A stretch of DNA of 64,000 nucleotides from Bacteroidales bacterium UBA1184 (GCA_002310235.1 DBYO01000047.1:1-64000), one strand, 5' to 3'; shown: positions 25,596 to 35,307, counted from the first letter of the stretch. Numbers and translations are program-made. Notes: generated from the sequence alone by a model not told the origin.

Positions 25596-28226
25596 ATGGA
25601 TGACGAAAACAAAAATATACAGCAGGACGATACCAAGGCTATCGAGGTGGAACTCAACCCCGAAACTGGTGTCACCATTACCCGCATGAAAAACATGTTT
25701 CAGAACTGGTTTCTGGACTATGCTTCATACGTAATTCTCGAGCGTGCCGTACCGCACATCTACGATGGTTTGAAACCTGTACAGCGCCGTATCCTTCACG
25801 CAATGAAGCAGATTGATGATGGCCGTTTCAACAAGGTAGCAAACATAGTCGGTCAAACCATGCAGTACCACCCTCACGGCGATGCCGCAATTGGAGGCGC
25901 ATTGGTTCAGCTCGGACAAAAGGATCTGCTTATCGATACTCAGGGTAACTGGGGTAACATTCTTACTGGCGACAGCGCAGCAGCTCCGCGTTACATCGAG
26001 GCTCGTCTTTCGAAGTTTGCCCTCGAGGTGGCTTTCAACAACAAGACCACCTTCTGGAAGGATTCGTACGACGGACGTAAGCAAGAACCTATAAATCTGC
26101 CGATTAAATTCCCATTGCTGCTTGCTCAAGGTGTTGAAGGTATTGCCGTAGGTCTCAACTCGATAGTTCTGCCGCACAATTTCAACGAACTGCTCGACGG
26201 TTGTATCGCAGTGCTTAGGGACGAGCCTGTGCAGCTTTATCCCGATTTTCCGACTGGTGGACTTATCGATGTAAGCCGCTACAACGATGGTCAGCGTGGA
26301 GGAAAACTGCTCATCCGTGCCAGAATCGAAAAGGTTGACAAGAAAACTCTTGCCATAAGGGAAATCCCTTACGGGCAGACCACCAGCGGAATCATCGACA
26401 CAATCTTGAAGGCCAACGAAAAGGGCAAAATCAAAATCAAGAAGGTTGATGACAACACCGCCGAAAATGCCGAAATCGTTATCGAACTTCAGGCAGGTGT
26501 TTCTGCAGATGTTACCATTGATGCACTTTATGCATTTACAAACTGCCAAGTTTCAATTTCACCAAATGCCTGTGTAATTGAGGAGGACAAGCCTCGTTTT
26601 GCATCGGTTACCGAAATCCTTGAGGCCTCGGTGCGCAACACTTTGGAACTGCTCCGTCAAGAACTGAAAATCAAGATGAACGAACTCGAGGAGCAATGGC
26701 ATTACCAGTCGCTCGAAAAATGGTTCATCGAAAAGCGCATCTATAAGGAAAAGGCTTACGAAAATGCTGGATCCAACGATGAGGCAGTCGAGTTCATCCA
26801 TTCAAAGATTATCGCCCACAAGCTGAAACTTATGCGCGAGGTCACAACAGAGGATATTCTGAAGTTGCTCGAAATAAGGATGAAACGCATTCTCCGCTTC
26901 AACATCGAGAAGGCCGACGAGGATTTGATAGCAATACAGGAGCAGATAAAGGCCGTACAAAACGATCTCGACCATATTGTTGATTATACCATAAATTACT
27001 ACAAGCATATCAAGGAAAAGTACGGCGAAGGGCGCGACCGTAAGACTGAAATCCGCAACTTCGATTCTATTGATGCAGGCGAGGTCGCTGTTGCAAACGA
27101 AAAACTATACTTTAACAAGGAAGAAGGCTTCGTAGGCTACGGTTTGAAGAAGGATGAATACGTGTGCGACTGCTCCGATATCGACGACATCATTGTCATC
27201 CGCGAAGATGGTACATATCAGGTGTCGAAGGTGTCTGAAAAAGCATTTTTCGGCAAGGGAATCATCCACGTGGCAGTTTACCGCAAGAACGACAAACGCA
27301 CTATATATAATGTGGTTTACCGCGACGGCAAGACGGCGACTTCGTACATCAAGCGTTTTGCAATTACCAATGTCATCCGCGACAAGGAATACGATATGAC
27401 AAAGGGTACTCCAGGTTCCAAGTTGTTGTATTTCAAGGCAAATCCAAATGGTGAAGCCGAGGTTATCTCTTGTAAGCTTAAACCTAAGCCAAAGTTGCGC
27501 AAGCTTACATTCGAGGTCGATTTCAAGGACATTGCCATCAAGAACCGCGATGCTCAAGGTAATATTTTCGCTCGTACCGAAATACATAAGATAACCCAGA
27601 AAGAAGAAGGTATCTCTACCCTCGGTGGTCGTAAGATTTGGTTCGATAAGGATGTTTTGCGTCTGAATGTTGACGGACGCGGACAGTACTTGGGAGAATT
27701 CTCCGGAACTGACAAGATTCTAGTCGTTACCAATGCTGGTGATTGCATTTTCACTAACTTCGACTTGTCGAACCACTACAACGACGACATTCTGATAATA
27801 GAGAAGTATAATGCCGACAAGGTTTTCACAGCCGTTCATTTCGATGCCGAGCAGAATTTCTATTATTTGAAGCGTTTCAATGTTATGGAAATGACTAAAC
27901 CGCAGTCGTTTGTTTCGGAGTACGAAGGTTCGTACATGCTTGCCGTCAACGAGGACAAGCATCCGCAACTGAAGATCACCTTTGGCGGCAAGGACGAAAA
28001 ACGCGAGCCGGAAATTATTGACGCCGAGGAATTTATTGGTGTTAAGGGTATCACGGCACGAGGCAAACGACTTACAACTTACGAGGTCAAAGAGATTTGC
28101 TTCATCGAACCGCTTGTCAAGCCCGAGGATGAAATACCAGAGGAGGAACCGCAGGAAGTTCAAACTGCAGAAGTTTCAGACGATAACTTTATGCCAGATA
28201 ACGGAACGCAAATGAGCCTGTTCTAG
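25596..28226 (+). CDS. parC: DNA topoisomerase IV subunit A
   Basis: 876 residues. The breakage-reunion domain carries the catalytic tyrosine in AAPRYIEARL and the helix with HPHGDAAIGGALVQ. The C-terminal half is the beta-pinwheel DNA-binding region, followed by an acidic tail (about 840-876, EDEIPEEEPQEVQ). In the quinolone-contact helix the positions equal to GyrA Ser83 and Asp87 are Ala and Gly. From memory Bacteroidetes ParC proteins are already divergent here, so this may be lineage-typical. It forms an operon with parE. Confidence 0.95.
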   Translation: MDDENKNIQQDDTKAIEVELNPETGVTITRMKNMFQNWFLDYASYVILERAVPHIYDGLKPVQRRILHAMKQIDDGRFNKVANIVGQTMQYHPHGDAAIGGALVQLGQKDLLIDTQGNWGNILTGDSAAAPRYIEARLSKFALEVAFNNKTTFWKDSYDGRKQEPINLPIKFPLLLAQGVEGIAVGLNSIVLPHNFNELLDGCIAVLRDEPVQLYPDFPTGGLIDVSRYNDGQRGGKLLIRARIEKVDKKTLAIREIPYGQTTSGIIDTILKANEKGKIKIKKVDDNTAENAEIVIELQAGVSADVTIDALYAFTNCQVSISPNACVIEEDKPRFASVTEILEASVRNTLELLRQELKIKMNELEEQWHYQSLEKWFIEKRIYKEKAYENAGSNDEAVEFIHSKIIAHKLKLMREVTTEDILKLLEIRMKRILRFNIEKADEDLIAIQEQIKAVQNDLDHIVDYTINYYKHIKEKYGEGRDRKTEIRNFDSIDAGEVAVANEKLYFNKEEGFVGYGLKKDEYVCDCSDIDDIIVIREDGTYQVSKVSEKAFFGKGIIHVAVYRKNDKRTIYNVVYRDGKTATSYIKRFAITNVIRDKEYDMTKGTPGSKLLYFKANPNGEAEVISCKLKPKPKLRKLTFEVDFKDIAIKNRDAQGNIFARTEIHKITQKEEGISTLGGRKIWFDKDVLRLNVDGRGQYLGEFSGTDKILVVTNAGDCIFTNFDLSNHYNDDILIIEKYNADKVFTAVHFDAEQNFYYLKRFNVMEMTKPQSFVSEYEGSYMLAVNEDKHPQLKITFGGKDEKREPEIIDAEEFIGVKGITARGKRLTTYEVKEICFIEPLVKPEDEIPEEEPQEVQTAEVSDDNFMPDNGTQMSLF

Positions 28227-28311
28227 TATAAGCTTCCTAATTATTATCTTTACTCAATCGTTTAAGATTATATAAAAGCGAAAAATATTTTATTGATAAC
28301 TATTTTGGATA

Positions 28312-28355
28312 TGTCAGGAAAAGTTGTTTACTTTGTAGTTGAAAATTGCCTGACA
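28312..28355. promoter_or_regulatory. Inverted repeat flanking a promoter-like element
   Basis: TGTCAGG (28312-28318) and CCTGACA (28349-28355) flank TACTTTG (28330-28336), a one-base-short version of the -7 consensus, upstream of the PKD protein gene. Either an operator pair or a hairpin at the 5' end of the mRNA. Confidence 0.35.
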
Positions 28356-28389
28356 ACTAGTATCGACTTAATTTTTAAATTGAACATAT

Positions 28390-30327
28390 ATGAGAAAGAT
28401 TTTATTTACAACAATCGCTGCGCTGACAATAAGTTTTTGCAGTTTTGCACAGATAACCTTGTGCGATAATCCTTGTGAGCCAGCAACCGATGGATTTTCT
28501 TCAAGTATAGTTCCGTATAGTCCTACGACATTTCCAGATATGTATGTCGGTCAGGAAGTGGAACAATGCATAACTATTCAGTGCCCTTCCTCGGTGTTGG
28601 GAGTAACTTTAGATAGCATCTGGTTCAAGAATCTTATTGAAGTACCCGAAGGATTGAGTTTTTGTATTAGCGACACTATGATTAGTGCGTTGGATTATTG
28701 TACTATCAGTCTTTATGGAACACCAACAAGGGCAGGTGACTATGAATTGAAGATGAGAGCCCATGTGTATGCCAGTGGTTGGGCAGCATTGGGAGCTGCA
28801 GCTGCAAATTCTCAAGTGGATACAGAAAACGGATATTCTATAGGTATTACTCTTACTGTTCACGAACAAGGTGCTGCTATTGCAAGTTTCACTACCGATC
28901 CTGAAGTAACATCTTCGTGGTCTAGCTCTTCGGTTAATATTACAGCTGGAGAAACAGTTACCTTTACTAGCACATGCAACGAAAATACCCACCATGTTGT
29001 ATGGAATTTCCCTAGCGGAAATCCCGAATCTTCCACTGCTGAAGAGGTGACAGTTACATATATGACCGCTGGAAATTTTGTTGCAACACTTATTGCTTAC
29101 AACGAAAATGAAACTTCAACTGATACTGCAACTGTTAATATTTCTGTAAGTGCCGCTCCAGTGATTATCACAGTTGACTTTGAGGCCGACAATACTACTG
29201 TTTATACAGGTCAGGCTGTTAACTTTACCAATCTCACAACTGCAACTCAGGCAGGAAGCGCCTACACAGGTAATTTGTACTACAGATGGACTTTCGATGC
29301 CGATGGTGGAGCGACTTCTATGCTTTCGGGTTCGAGCGACGAAAATCCTTCTTATACCTACAATACTGCAGGCGTATATTCTGTGAAACTGGCTGTTTCA
29401 ACTTCGCAATATGGTGGAGTTTATACAACTACAGATACTTTGGTAAAGCACGCGTATATAACCGTTGAAGACGATCCTTATGCAGTAACCGCTGATTTTG
29501 TTTCAGATCCTGCTGCCTCGGGTAACTACACTCAGTCGATAACCATTGAGCAGGGACAAAGCGTAACTTACACAAGCACAAGTACAGGCGCAACTAGTCT
29601 TTCTTGGTTCTTCGAAGGTGGTTCTCCAGAAACATCTACCGATGCCGAGGTCATTGTAACCTATAGCTCAACAGGATCATTCACAACAACACTAACCGCA
29701 TATGGCGAGGGAGATAGGCAGGATACAAAAGATATAACTGTTAATGTAAGCGAGCCTACTCCTGTTTTCAATGTCGATTTTGTTGCAGATGTTACCACTA
29801 TCAATGTTGGTGAGACTGTAAACTTTACAAACAATACAACTGTTACAGTTAATGGTGAATCTTACACAGGTACTGTCTATTATAAGTGGAATTTCAATGC
29901 CGACAATATGATAGGCGGATTGATTGGTAACTATACTTCTACAGATTTCAATGCTTCGTACACCTACACAACTGCTGGCGTTTATAGTGTTTCACTTGCT
30001 GCTTCAGATTCCGAAATATCTTTATTTAATTCAGGAACAGTAGAAACAAAAGATGGTTACATAACTGTTACCGATCCAGTTTCTGTTGACGAGATTGCTA
30101 TAAACGAAATTAGTGTTTATCCTAACCCGGCTAGCACATCAGTAAATATCGCCGCACAAGGTATGCAGAACATTACCATTATCGATATGACTGGTCGCGT
30201 GGTAATGACCAAGGATGTAAATTCAAACTTTGAGACAATTGACGTTGCTGATTTTGCAAAAGCCAACTATATGGTTAGAATTGCAACTGCCGATGGCGTT
30301 GTTGTAAAGAATATTGTTGTAGAATAG
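28390..30327 (+). CDS. Secreted PKD-repeat protein with T9SS type A sorting domain
   Basis: 645 residues. Signal peptide MRKILFTTIAALTISFCSFA. A Cys-containing N-terminal domain (about 22-155) is followed by four PKD-like repeats (about 165-255, 260-355, 368-455, 458-555), recognisable by VVWNFPSGNPESS, YYRWTFDADGG, LSWFFEGGSPE and YYKWNFNADN. The tail ISVYPNPASTSVNI, then ITIIDMTGRVVMTKDVN, ending VRIATADGVVVKNIVVE, is a canonical type A sorting signal. It should be exported by the T9SS and cleaved, and attached to the surface via anionic lipopolysaccharide or released. PKD repeats often mediate adhesion or substrate binding. An intrinsic terminator follows. Confidence 0.85.
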   Translation: MRKILFTTIAALTISFCSFAQITLCDNPCEPATDGFSSSIVPYSPTTFPDMYVGQEVEQCITIQCPSSVLGVTLDSIWFKNLIEVPEGLSFCISDTMISALDYCTISLYGTPTRAGDYELKMRAHVYASGWAALGAAAANSQVDTENGYSIGITLTVHEQGAAIASFTTDPEVTSSWSSSSVNITAGETVTFTSTCNENTHHVVWNFPSGNPESSTAEEVTVTYMTAGNFVATLIAYNENETSTDTATVNISVSAAPVIITVDFEADNTTVYTGQAVNFTNLTTATQAGSAYTGNLYYRWTFDADGGATSMLSGSSDENPSYTYNTAGVYSVKLAVSTSQYGGVYTTTDTLVKHAYITVEDDPYAVTADFVSDPAASGNYTQSITIEQGQSVTYTSTSTGATSLSWFFEGGSPETSTDAEVIVTYSSTGSFTTTLTAYGEGDRQDTKDITVNVSEPTPVFNVDFVADVTTINVGETVNFTNNTTVTVNGESYTGTVYYKWNFNADNMIGGLIGNYTSTDFNASYTYTTAGVYSVSLAASDSEISLFNSGTVETKDGYITVTDPVSVDEIAINEISVYPNPASTSVNIAAQGMQNITIIDMTGRVVMTKDVNSNFETIDVADFAKANYMVRIATADGVVVKNIVVE

Positions 30328-30350
30328 ATATTGTCATCTTTAATGATATA

Positions 30351-30376
30351 GGGCAGAATTGTTTCTGCCCTTTTTT
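30351..30376 (+). terminator. Intrinsic terminator after the PKD protein gene
   Basis: Stem GGGCAGAA (30351-30358) and TTCTGCCC (30363-30370) with a TTGT loop, followed by six Ts. Confidence 0.9.
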
Positions 30377-30378
30377 AT

Positions 30379-30409
30379 TTGTTGCAGCGGTGAATTATGC
30401 TTAATTTTG
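30379..30409 (+). promoter_or_regulatory. Promoter of the TPR lipoprotein-comEC operon
   Basis: TTG (30379-30381), 20 bp, TAATTTTG (30402-30409), 20 nt before the ATG. It starts right after the terminator. Confidence 0.65.
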
Positions 30410-30428
30410 CATTTTCAAACTTATTGTA

Positions 30429-30971
30429 ATGAAAATTAACCTAATGAAAAACGGATTGGTATTGATGCTTGCGTTTATTGCTTTGGGTGTAGTAAGCTGT
30501 AAGCACGAAAAAACTGAGCAGGAAAAGTCGTACGATGAAATTACTGCAAAGGAAACAGAATTGTACAAGGACAAAACCGAAGCTATCGACAAAGATAGGG
30601 CTATCGAAATGGTTCGACTGTATGTTTCATATGTCGATAGTTATCCTGAAGACAGCCTTGCTGCAGAATATCTTTTCCGGGCAGCCGAAATAAGTGAAAA
30701 CGCCAACCAACCCAACAATGCTGTAACTTATCTTACAAGGATTGAGGAGAATTATAAGGATTACAAAAATTATCCTGTTTGCATATTCAAAAAGGCGTAC
30801 ATTTACGAGAACCATTTGAAAAACTTGGATAAGGCTCGCGAATATTATGAGAAGTTCGTTGCCGACTATCCTGATCACGAACTAGTAGAGTCTGCAAATT
30901 CTTCTTTGATGTTTCTTGGAATGTCGGATGAAGAATTGATAAGAGTGCTTGAAAAATTAAGCAAAGAATGA
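30429..30971 (+). CDS. TPR-like lipoprotein
   Basis: 180 residues. Signal with lipobox (MLAFIALGVVSC; the inner ATG at 30444 gives an equally good signal). The mature region has two to three TPR-type helix pairs: VRLYVSYVDSYPEDSLAAEY, then AAEISENANQPNNAVTYLTR, then AYIYENHLKNLDKAREYYEK and FVADYPDHELVESANSSL. This is the pattern of outer-membrane or periplasmic scaffolds such as YbgF/BamD relatives. It overlaps comEC by 4 nt (ATGA), which suggests a shared transcript and possibly a shared role in DNA uptake or envelope assembly (inference). Confidence 0.8.
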   Translation: MKINLMKNGLVLMLAFIALGVVSCKHEKTEQEKSYDEITAKETELYKDKTEAIDKDRAIEMVRLYVSYVDSYPEDSLAAEYLFRAAEISENANQPNNAVTYLTRIEENYKDYKNYPVCIFKKAYIYENHLKNLDKAREYYEKFVADYPDHELVESANSSLMFLGMSDEELIRVLEKLSKE

Positions 30972-33100
30972 CATTCTCCTTTGCGGAAGAAATAAGGCGT
31001 TACCCATTTATAAGGCTGACAATTCCTATGGCCTTGGGAATTGTGCTGGCATTATTATTGCCAATACCACAATGGTTGGGTTGGTCTCTGTTTGGCGTTT
31101 CTTCTATATGTTTTATCATATTCAAGATGATTCCAAAATATAGCCTAATGCTTGCCGTGGGCATTTCCGTCAATGTTTTTATTTTTGCATCGGGTATGCT
31201 TCTTACTTCGTTTAATGTTGAAAACGAGGCAAAAGATACGCTTGCTGGTTATAAAGGTTTTGTGATAGGTGAGATTGCTGATGATCCTAAAATAAAGGAA
31301 AGTAATGTATCGTTAGAAATAAACGTTTCGGCTATACGCGATGGCGATGAATGGATAGAAACATCTGGTCGCACACTATTATATCTGGAAAAGGATTCTG
31401 CATCGGTGCTTCTGCGTACTGGCGATAGGATAGTTTTCAGTCCCGAGCTTTCGGGGATCGAAAACAAGGGCAATCCGGAGGAGTTTGACTATCGCAAATA
31501 CCTTGCCTACAACATGATTTTCAGTTCCGACTATCTTGCTGGTGACGATTGGCGTCTTGTCGATGACGAGGCAGTGGGCTTTCGTTCCAAGTTGTCGCGT
31601 TTGCGTATGAAACTTGTTGGTTTGTTGCGCGATTTTGGCTTGTCGGACGATGAGGTGGCTGTGATGTCGGCCATGACAATGGGCTATAGCGACATCCTTA
31701 GCGATGAAATCCGCCACGCTTATTCGTCGGCTGGTGCAATGCATATCTTGGCGGTTTCGGGATTGCATGTGGGAATAATATATGGTATCATTGTCTTTTT
31801 GCTTTCGTTTATCAGGAACGACAAACTTACATGGTTGAAAGTTGTGCTTACTGTATCGCTCATCTGGTTGTATGCATTGTTTACTGGCTTGTCACCATCG
31901 GTGACAAGAGCTTCGCTCATGTTTTCAATAATGGCATTGGGTAAGTTGCAGAAAAATAGCCCAGGTTCGCTTAATGCAGTGTTCGCCAGCATGTTCATAC
32001 TGCTTTTAATAAATCCATATAACCTTGCCAATATCGGTTTTCAACTTTCGTATTCGGCGGTAATCGGTATTATCGTATTGCAACCAAAGTTGTATGCGAT
32101 TTTTGAAATTAGGAACAAGTTGCTTGATTGGATATGGTCGCTCACAACGGTTTCTGTGGCGGCACAACTAGCCACAGCACCCCTTTGTTTCTATTATTTT
32201 CATCAGTTCTCCAATTACTTCCTGCTCACTAATTATGTAATGATTCCAATATCGACTATTGCAATATGGACTTGCTTCATTTTCTTTGCCGTGTCGTGGA
32301 TTCCATACGTTTCTACAGCGGTAGCATACTGCTTGTCGTGGGTTGCAAAAGCCATGAATTTTGCTTGCCTGTCGATAGAGAACCTTCCGTTATCCACAAC
32401 GCAGAATATTTATATGGATGCTCCGCAAATGCTTTTGCTTTATGCTGCGATAACAATGTTCGTGGTATTCTTTTTCTTCACGAAACGATATAAGCATTTG
32501 CTTGCCGCTATGACAATATGCGTGGTTTTGGCAGCGACCGACTTGTGGCAGTCCATTGAAGCCAGTTCGCATAAAACTTTAGTGGTTTATAATATCAATA
32601 AGACCACTGCAATAAACATTATCGACGGCACCGACAACATAATGTTTGCAAATCTCGATTCGGTGCAGCCCGAGAAGATTGAGTTTACCGCTAAGAATAA
32701 CTGGTTGAAAAAGGGCCTCGACCGAGAAAAGTATGTGAACTTGTCGTCGGGAAAGGATAATTTGCTTTCGACTATTACCACAATCGACAACCGCAAGGTG
32801 TTTTTCAAGCATAAGTTCATAGATTACGATGGACTAAGGCTTTATGTGCTTGATGACAACTTTATGCCGATTGAAGATGATAGTTTCGGAAAAGTTGATG
32901 TCGATTATGTTGTTTTGGCTGATAGTCCGCAGGTTACGCTTGAGGAGGTCGCAGAATATTTCAATTTCAAAAAGATAATTGTGGCAAGCTCAAATAGCAT
33001 GTCGAGGTGTGAGGCATGGGCAGCCGAAAATTCGATGTCGGAATTTGAGATTCATGATGTTAGAAAGGATGGCGCGTTTATTGTCACAATCGATGGTTAA
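30968..33100 (+). CDS. ComEC/Rec2 family protein
   Basis: 710 residues. N-terminal spans, then the DUF4131-type soluble region, then the competence domain with AHAYSSAGAMHILAVSGLHV-like sequence (here IRHAYSSAGAMHILAVSGLH), multiple spans, and FTGLSPSVTRASLMF. These are the hallmark motifs of the inner-membrane channel for single-stranded DNA. The C-terminal about 190 residues take the place of the metallo-beta-lactamase domain but I see no HxHxDH metal motif, so any nuclease function is likely lost or absent. This is common in Bacteroidetes as far as I recall. Confidence 0.9.
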   Translation: MTFSFAEEIRRYPFIRLTIPMALGIVLALLLPIPQWLGWSLFGVSSICFIIFKMIPKYSLMLAVGISVNVFIFASGMLLTSFNVENEAKDTLAGYKGFVIGEIADDPKIKESNVSLEINVSAIRDGDEWIETSGRTLLYLEKDSASVLLRTGDRIVFSPELSGIENKGNPEEFDYRKYLAYNMIFSSDYLAGDDWRLVDDEAVGFRSKLSRLRMKLVGLLRDFGLSDDEVAVMSAMTMGYSDILSDEIRHAYSSAGAMHILAVSGLHVGIIYGIIVFLLSFIRNDKLTWLKVVLTVSLIWLYALFTGLSPSVTRASLMFSIMALGKLQKNSPGSLNAVFASMFILLLINPYNLANIGFQLSYSAVIGIIVLQPKLYAIFEIRNKLLDWIWSLTTVSVAAQLATAPLCFYYFHQFSNYFLLTNYVMIPISTIAIWTCFIFFAVSWIPYVSTAVAYCLSWVAKAMNFACLSIENLPLSTTQNIYMDAPQMLLLYAAITMFVVFFFFTKRYKHLLAAMTICVVLAATDLWQSIEASSHKTLVVYNINKTTAINIIDGTDNIMFANLDSVQPEKIEFTAKNNWLKKGLDREKYVNLSSGKDNLLSTITTIDNRKVFFKHKFIDYDGLRLYVLDDNFMPIEDDSFGKVDVDYVVLADSPQVTLEEVAEYFNFKKIIVASSNSMSRCEAWAAENSMSEFEIHDVRKDGAFIVTIDG

Positions 33101-33143
33101 TATTTTTTTTATTCAAGAAACAAATTGATATAATCAATTGTAG

Positions 33144-33151
33144 TATTTTTG
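33144..33151 (+). promoter_or_regulatory. -7 element of a small barrel protein gene
   Basis: TATTTTTG, about 60 nt before the ATG. The -33 is unclear. Confidence 0.5.
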
Positions 33152-33211
33152 GCGCCTAACATTCTGGAGAGGATGTTGTGTTTTATTAGTATTAATTAAA
33201 AAACAAAGACT

Positions 33212-33772
33212 ATGAAGAAATTATTAGTTATTATGGTTGCTGCTGTAGCTTTGGCATTCGGCTCGGTTCAGCAGGCAAGTGCACAGAACGACAATGGTGG
33301 TCTCGGTGTGAGATTAGGTGGCGGTGACCTTTTGGGTGCCGAAGTTTCCTATTTGACAAAAGTTGATGCCGACAATAGGTGGGAACTTGACCTTGGCGTT
33401 GGTGATTTTAGGTATTGGCATACCGATAATGCCGGTGTTGATCATTTGCGTCATGGCTTGTTTTTAGGCTTTACTGGTTCATATCAGTGGCACTGGAACA
33501 TAGTATCGGGCTTCAACTGGTTTGTTGGTCCTGCTGCTCAGGTAAACACTTTGCTTGCAGATTCTGACCATACTGACATTTCTTTAGGTGTAGGTGCACA
33601 GATCGGTCTTGAATATGATTTCTTGACAGACCTTGATGTTCCATTACAATTAAGCTTGGATTTAAGACCAATGGCACATTTTTATTTGTTAGGACATTAC
33701 AAACCAGCAAACGATTTATATCAATACTTCGGCTGGGGTGTTGCTCTTGGTGTAAGATACATTTTCCACTGA
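33212..33772 (+). CDS. Small outer-membrane beta-barrel protein
   Basis: 186 residues. Signal peptide MKKLLVIMVAAVALAFGSVQ, ending QASAQ. The mature part (about 160 residues) is a run of amphipathic strands (GLGVRLGGGDLLGAEVSYL, RWELDLGVGDFRYW, HGLFLGFTGSYQWHWN, FNWFVGPAAQVNTL, VGAQIGLEYDF, VPLQLSLDLRPMAHF) and ends GVALGVRYIFH. The length fits an 8-stranded barrel. Function unknown. Transcribed alone, ending at a bidirectional terminator. Confidence 0.8.
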   Translation: MKKLLVIMVAAVALAFGSVQQASAQNDNGGLGVRLGGGDLLGAEVSYLTKVDADNRWELDLGVGDFRYWHTDNAGVDHLRHGLFLGFTGSYQWHWNIVSGFNWFVGPAAQVNTLLADSDHTDISLGVGAQIGLEYDFLTDLDVPLQLSLDLRPMAHFYLLGHYKPANDLYQYFGWGVALGVRYIFH

Positions 33773-33791
33773 TAATTGGTTGATGAATAAT

Positions 33792-33819
33792 AAAAAAGCG
33801 GGCAAACACCCGCTTTTTT
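33792..33819. terminator. Bidirectional intrinsic terminator
   Basis: Perfect arms AAAAAAGCGGG (33792-33802) and CCCGCTTTTTT (33809-33819), loop of six. It serves the barrel gene on the plus strand and the TlpA-like gene on the minus strand. Confidence 0.9.
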
Positions 33820-33833
33820 TGTATCTTGATTGT

Positions 33834-35255
33834 TTATTTTTTCTTCCTGTTTTCGAGTATTTTGAAAAGGTATTTCTCGATGTTTTCTGACGGTGATGGA
33901 GCTGGCGACATTACAAGCATTCCGTAAGGATCGATAAGATAATATGTTGGGAAGGCTGTCACCTTATAGTCCGACAGCACCTTGTCGTTTGCTTTTGCGA
34001 ATAGGAATGTCCAATTTAGCGACTTGTCGGATATGAATTTCTTTGCTTTCTCCTTGTCGGTGTCGGTAAGTATAGTGACAAACAGGCACAATCCTTTGTA
34101 TCTGTTGTAAATGCGTTTCAGAACATCAAATTCTGCCGCCGACGAGTACGACTGAGTATTTGCAAACTGAAGGTATAGGTACTTTCCTCTGAAATCTTCG
34201 AGCGATATCATATTGTCTGAAGTGTCGGGTAGTTCGAATGGCAGTGCTACAGTGCCTTTTGCCATCGTGAGCGAGTTGTCGGCAATGTTTTGTGCAATCT
34301 GCTGGTGAATGGGATATTCTGTTGTAATGTACAGCGAGTCGAGGGTGAGTAATAATGGTAGCCATTGCAGGTTGTCGTTTGCAAAGGCATCGTTTATTCC
34401 CTTTAGCATTACAAGTTCACGGAATTGCTTGCGCTTGTGTTTTGGGTCCGAGCCTATTAGTCTGTGTAGCAACGATATACTATGTCCGTATGTAATTACT
34501 CTGTACAAATCGGCTCCGCCAGGCGAAACCAGATAGTTGTCGAAATAATTGTGGTAAATGGAATTGAAAAGGTCCATATATGCCGGATTGTCGTATAGTA
34601 TGTCCTTGTTTGAGTAATAAGAATACACCAGAGCCGACTCATACTCGCTTTTGGTAACCATGTTTTTGAGAGCTGCTATACGGTAGCGACGGTATTGCTG
34701 GAAATATTGGTTGTTGTATTTTTTGTAGCGGGCGTTTATGTTGTTTATGAAAGTATCGACATCCGACTGAAGTCCTTTGATGTAAAGTTCGTCAAGTTTT
34801 AGGTCAAAGTATCGGTTGTAGTAGTAGTCGAAATCCATTATTAGGTAGTTGAGGTCGGTGTTTTTCATGCCTTTTATGCCAAGTTGCATTTCTGTAGGTT
34901 GAAAATATGGATTGAAAAGGTCTCCGTCGGATTTGTCAACGTATTCGGGTAGAATAATTTCGTAGTTGCAGTCGGGTTCGGCGTAGAAATATACGTAATA
35001 TATCCCAAACTCGGCAAAAATGTAAGTTGTCCTATCTATTCCGAAGGCGGCTTCAAAGTTTCCTTCCTCGTCCATCTTAAGTCTGAATACTTCCTCCTTT
35101 ATGTACGTTATCCTATCTTGGTAACGGTAGAATATAAGTTCGCTGTTGGCATATTCTTTTGCTGTGCCAAAAACACGTGTGGCATAGGCAGTTGAAACGA
35201 CCGACGCCATCAAGCAAAGTGTACACAACAGGGTTCTCTTTAAACGATTAAGCAT
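33834..35255 (-). CDS. TlpA-like thioredoxin-fold protein lacking the CXXC pair
   Basis: 473 residues from ATG 35255 (MLNRLKRTLLCTLCLMASVV..., a signal peptide). The in-frame ATG at 35279 lies inside the promoter, so it is not used. The N-terminal 300 residues form the long helical domain with many Tyr common in Bacteroidetes TlpA-like proteins. The C-terminal 140 residues are thioredoxin-like: LEDFRGKYLYLQFANTQ, then YSSAAEFDVLKRIYN, and AFPTYYLIDPYG with the cis-Pro. Where the redox pair should be (after the FANT strand) the sequence has SYSS, with no Cys. So it cannot act as a thiol oxidoreductase and may bind partners or substrates instead. Confidence 0.85.
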   Translation of the reverse strand: MLNRLKRTLLCTLCLMASVVSTAYATRVFGTAKEYANSELIFYRYQDRITYIKEEVFRLKMDEEGNFEAAFGIDRTTYIFAEFGIYYVYFYAEPDCNYEIILPEYVDKSDGDLFNPYFQPTEMQLGIKGMKNTDLNYLIMDFDYYYNRYFDLKLDELYIKGLQSDVDTFINNINARYKKYNNQYFQQYRRYRIAALKNMVTKSEYESALVYSYYSNKDILYDNPAYMDLFNSIYHNYFDNYLVSPGGADLYRVITYGHSISLLHRLIGSDPKHKRKQFRELVMLKGINDAFANDNLQWLPLLLTLDSLYITTEYPIHQQIAQNIADNSLTMAKGTVALPFELPDTSDNMISLEDFRGKYLYLQFANTQSYSSAAEFDVLKRIYNRYKGLCLFVTILTDTDKEKAKKFISDKSLNWTFLFAKANDKVLSDYKVTAFPTYYLIDPYGMLVMSPAPSPSENIEKYLFKILENRKKK

Positions 35256-35276
35256 ATTATTATGTTTTTCGGTCTG

Positions 35277-35307
35277 CAAATATAGTTTTTATATGTAAAA
35301 TCCCCAA
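35277..35307 (-). promoter_or_regulatory. Promoter of the TlpA-like gene
   Basis: Minus strand TTG (35307-35305), 20 bp, TATATTTG (35284-35277). It fixes the start at 35255 rather than 35279. Confidence 0.75.
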
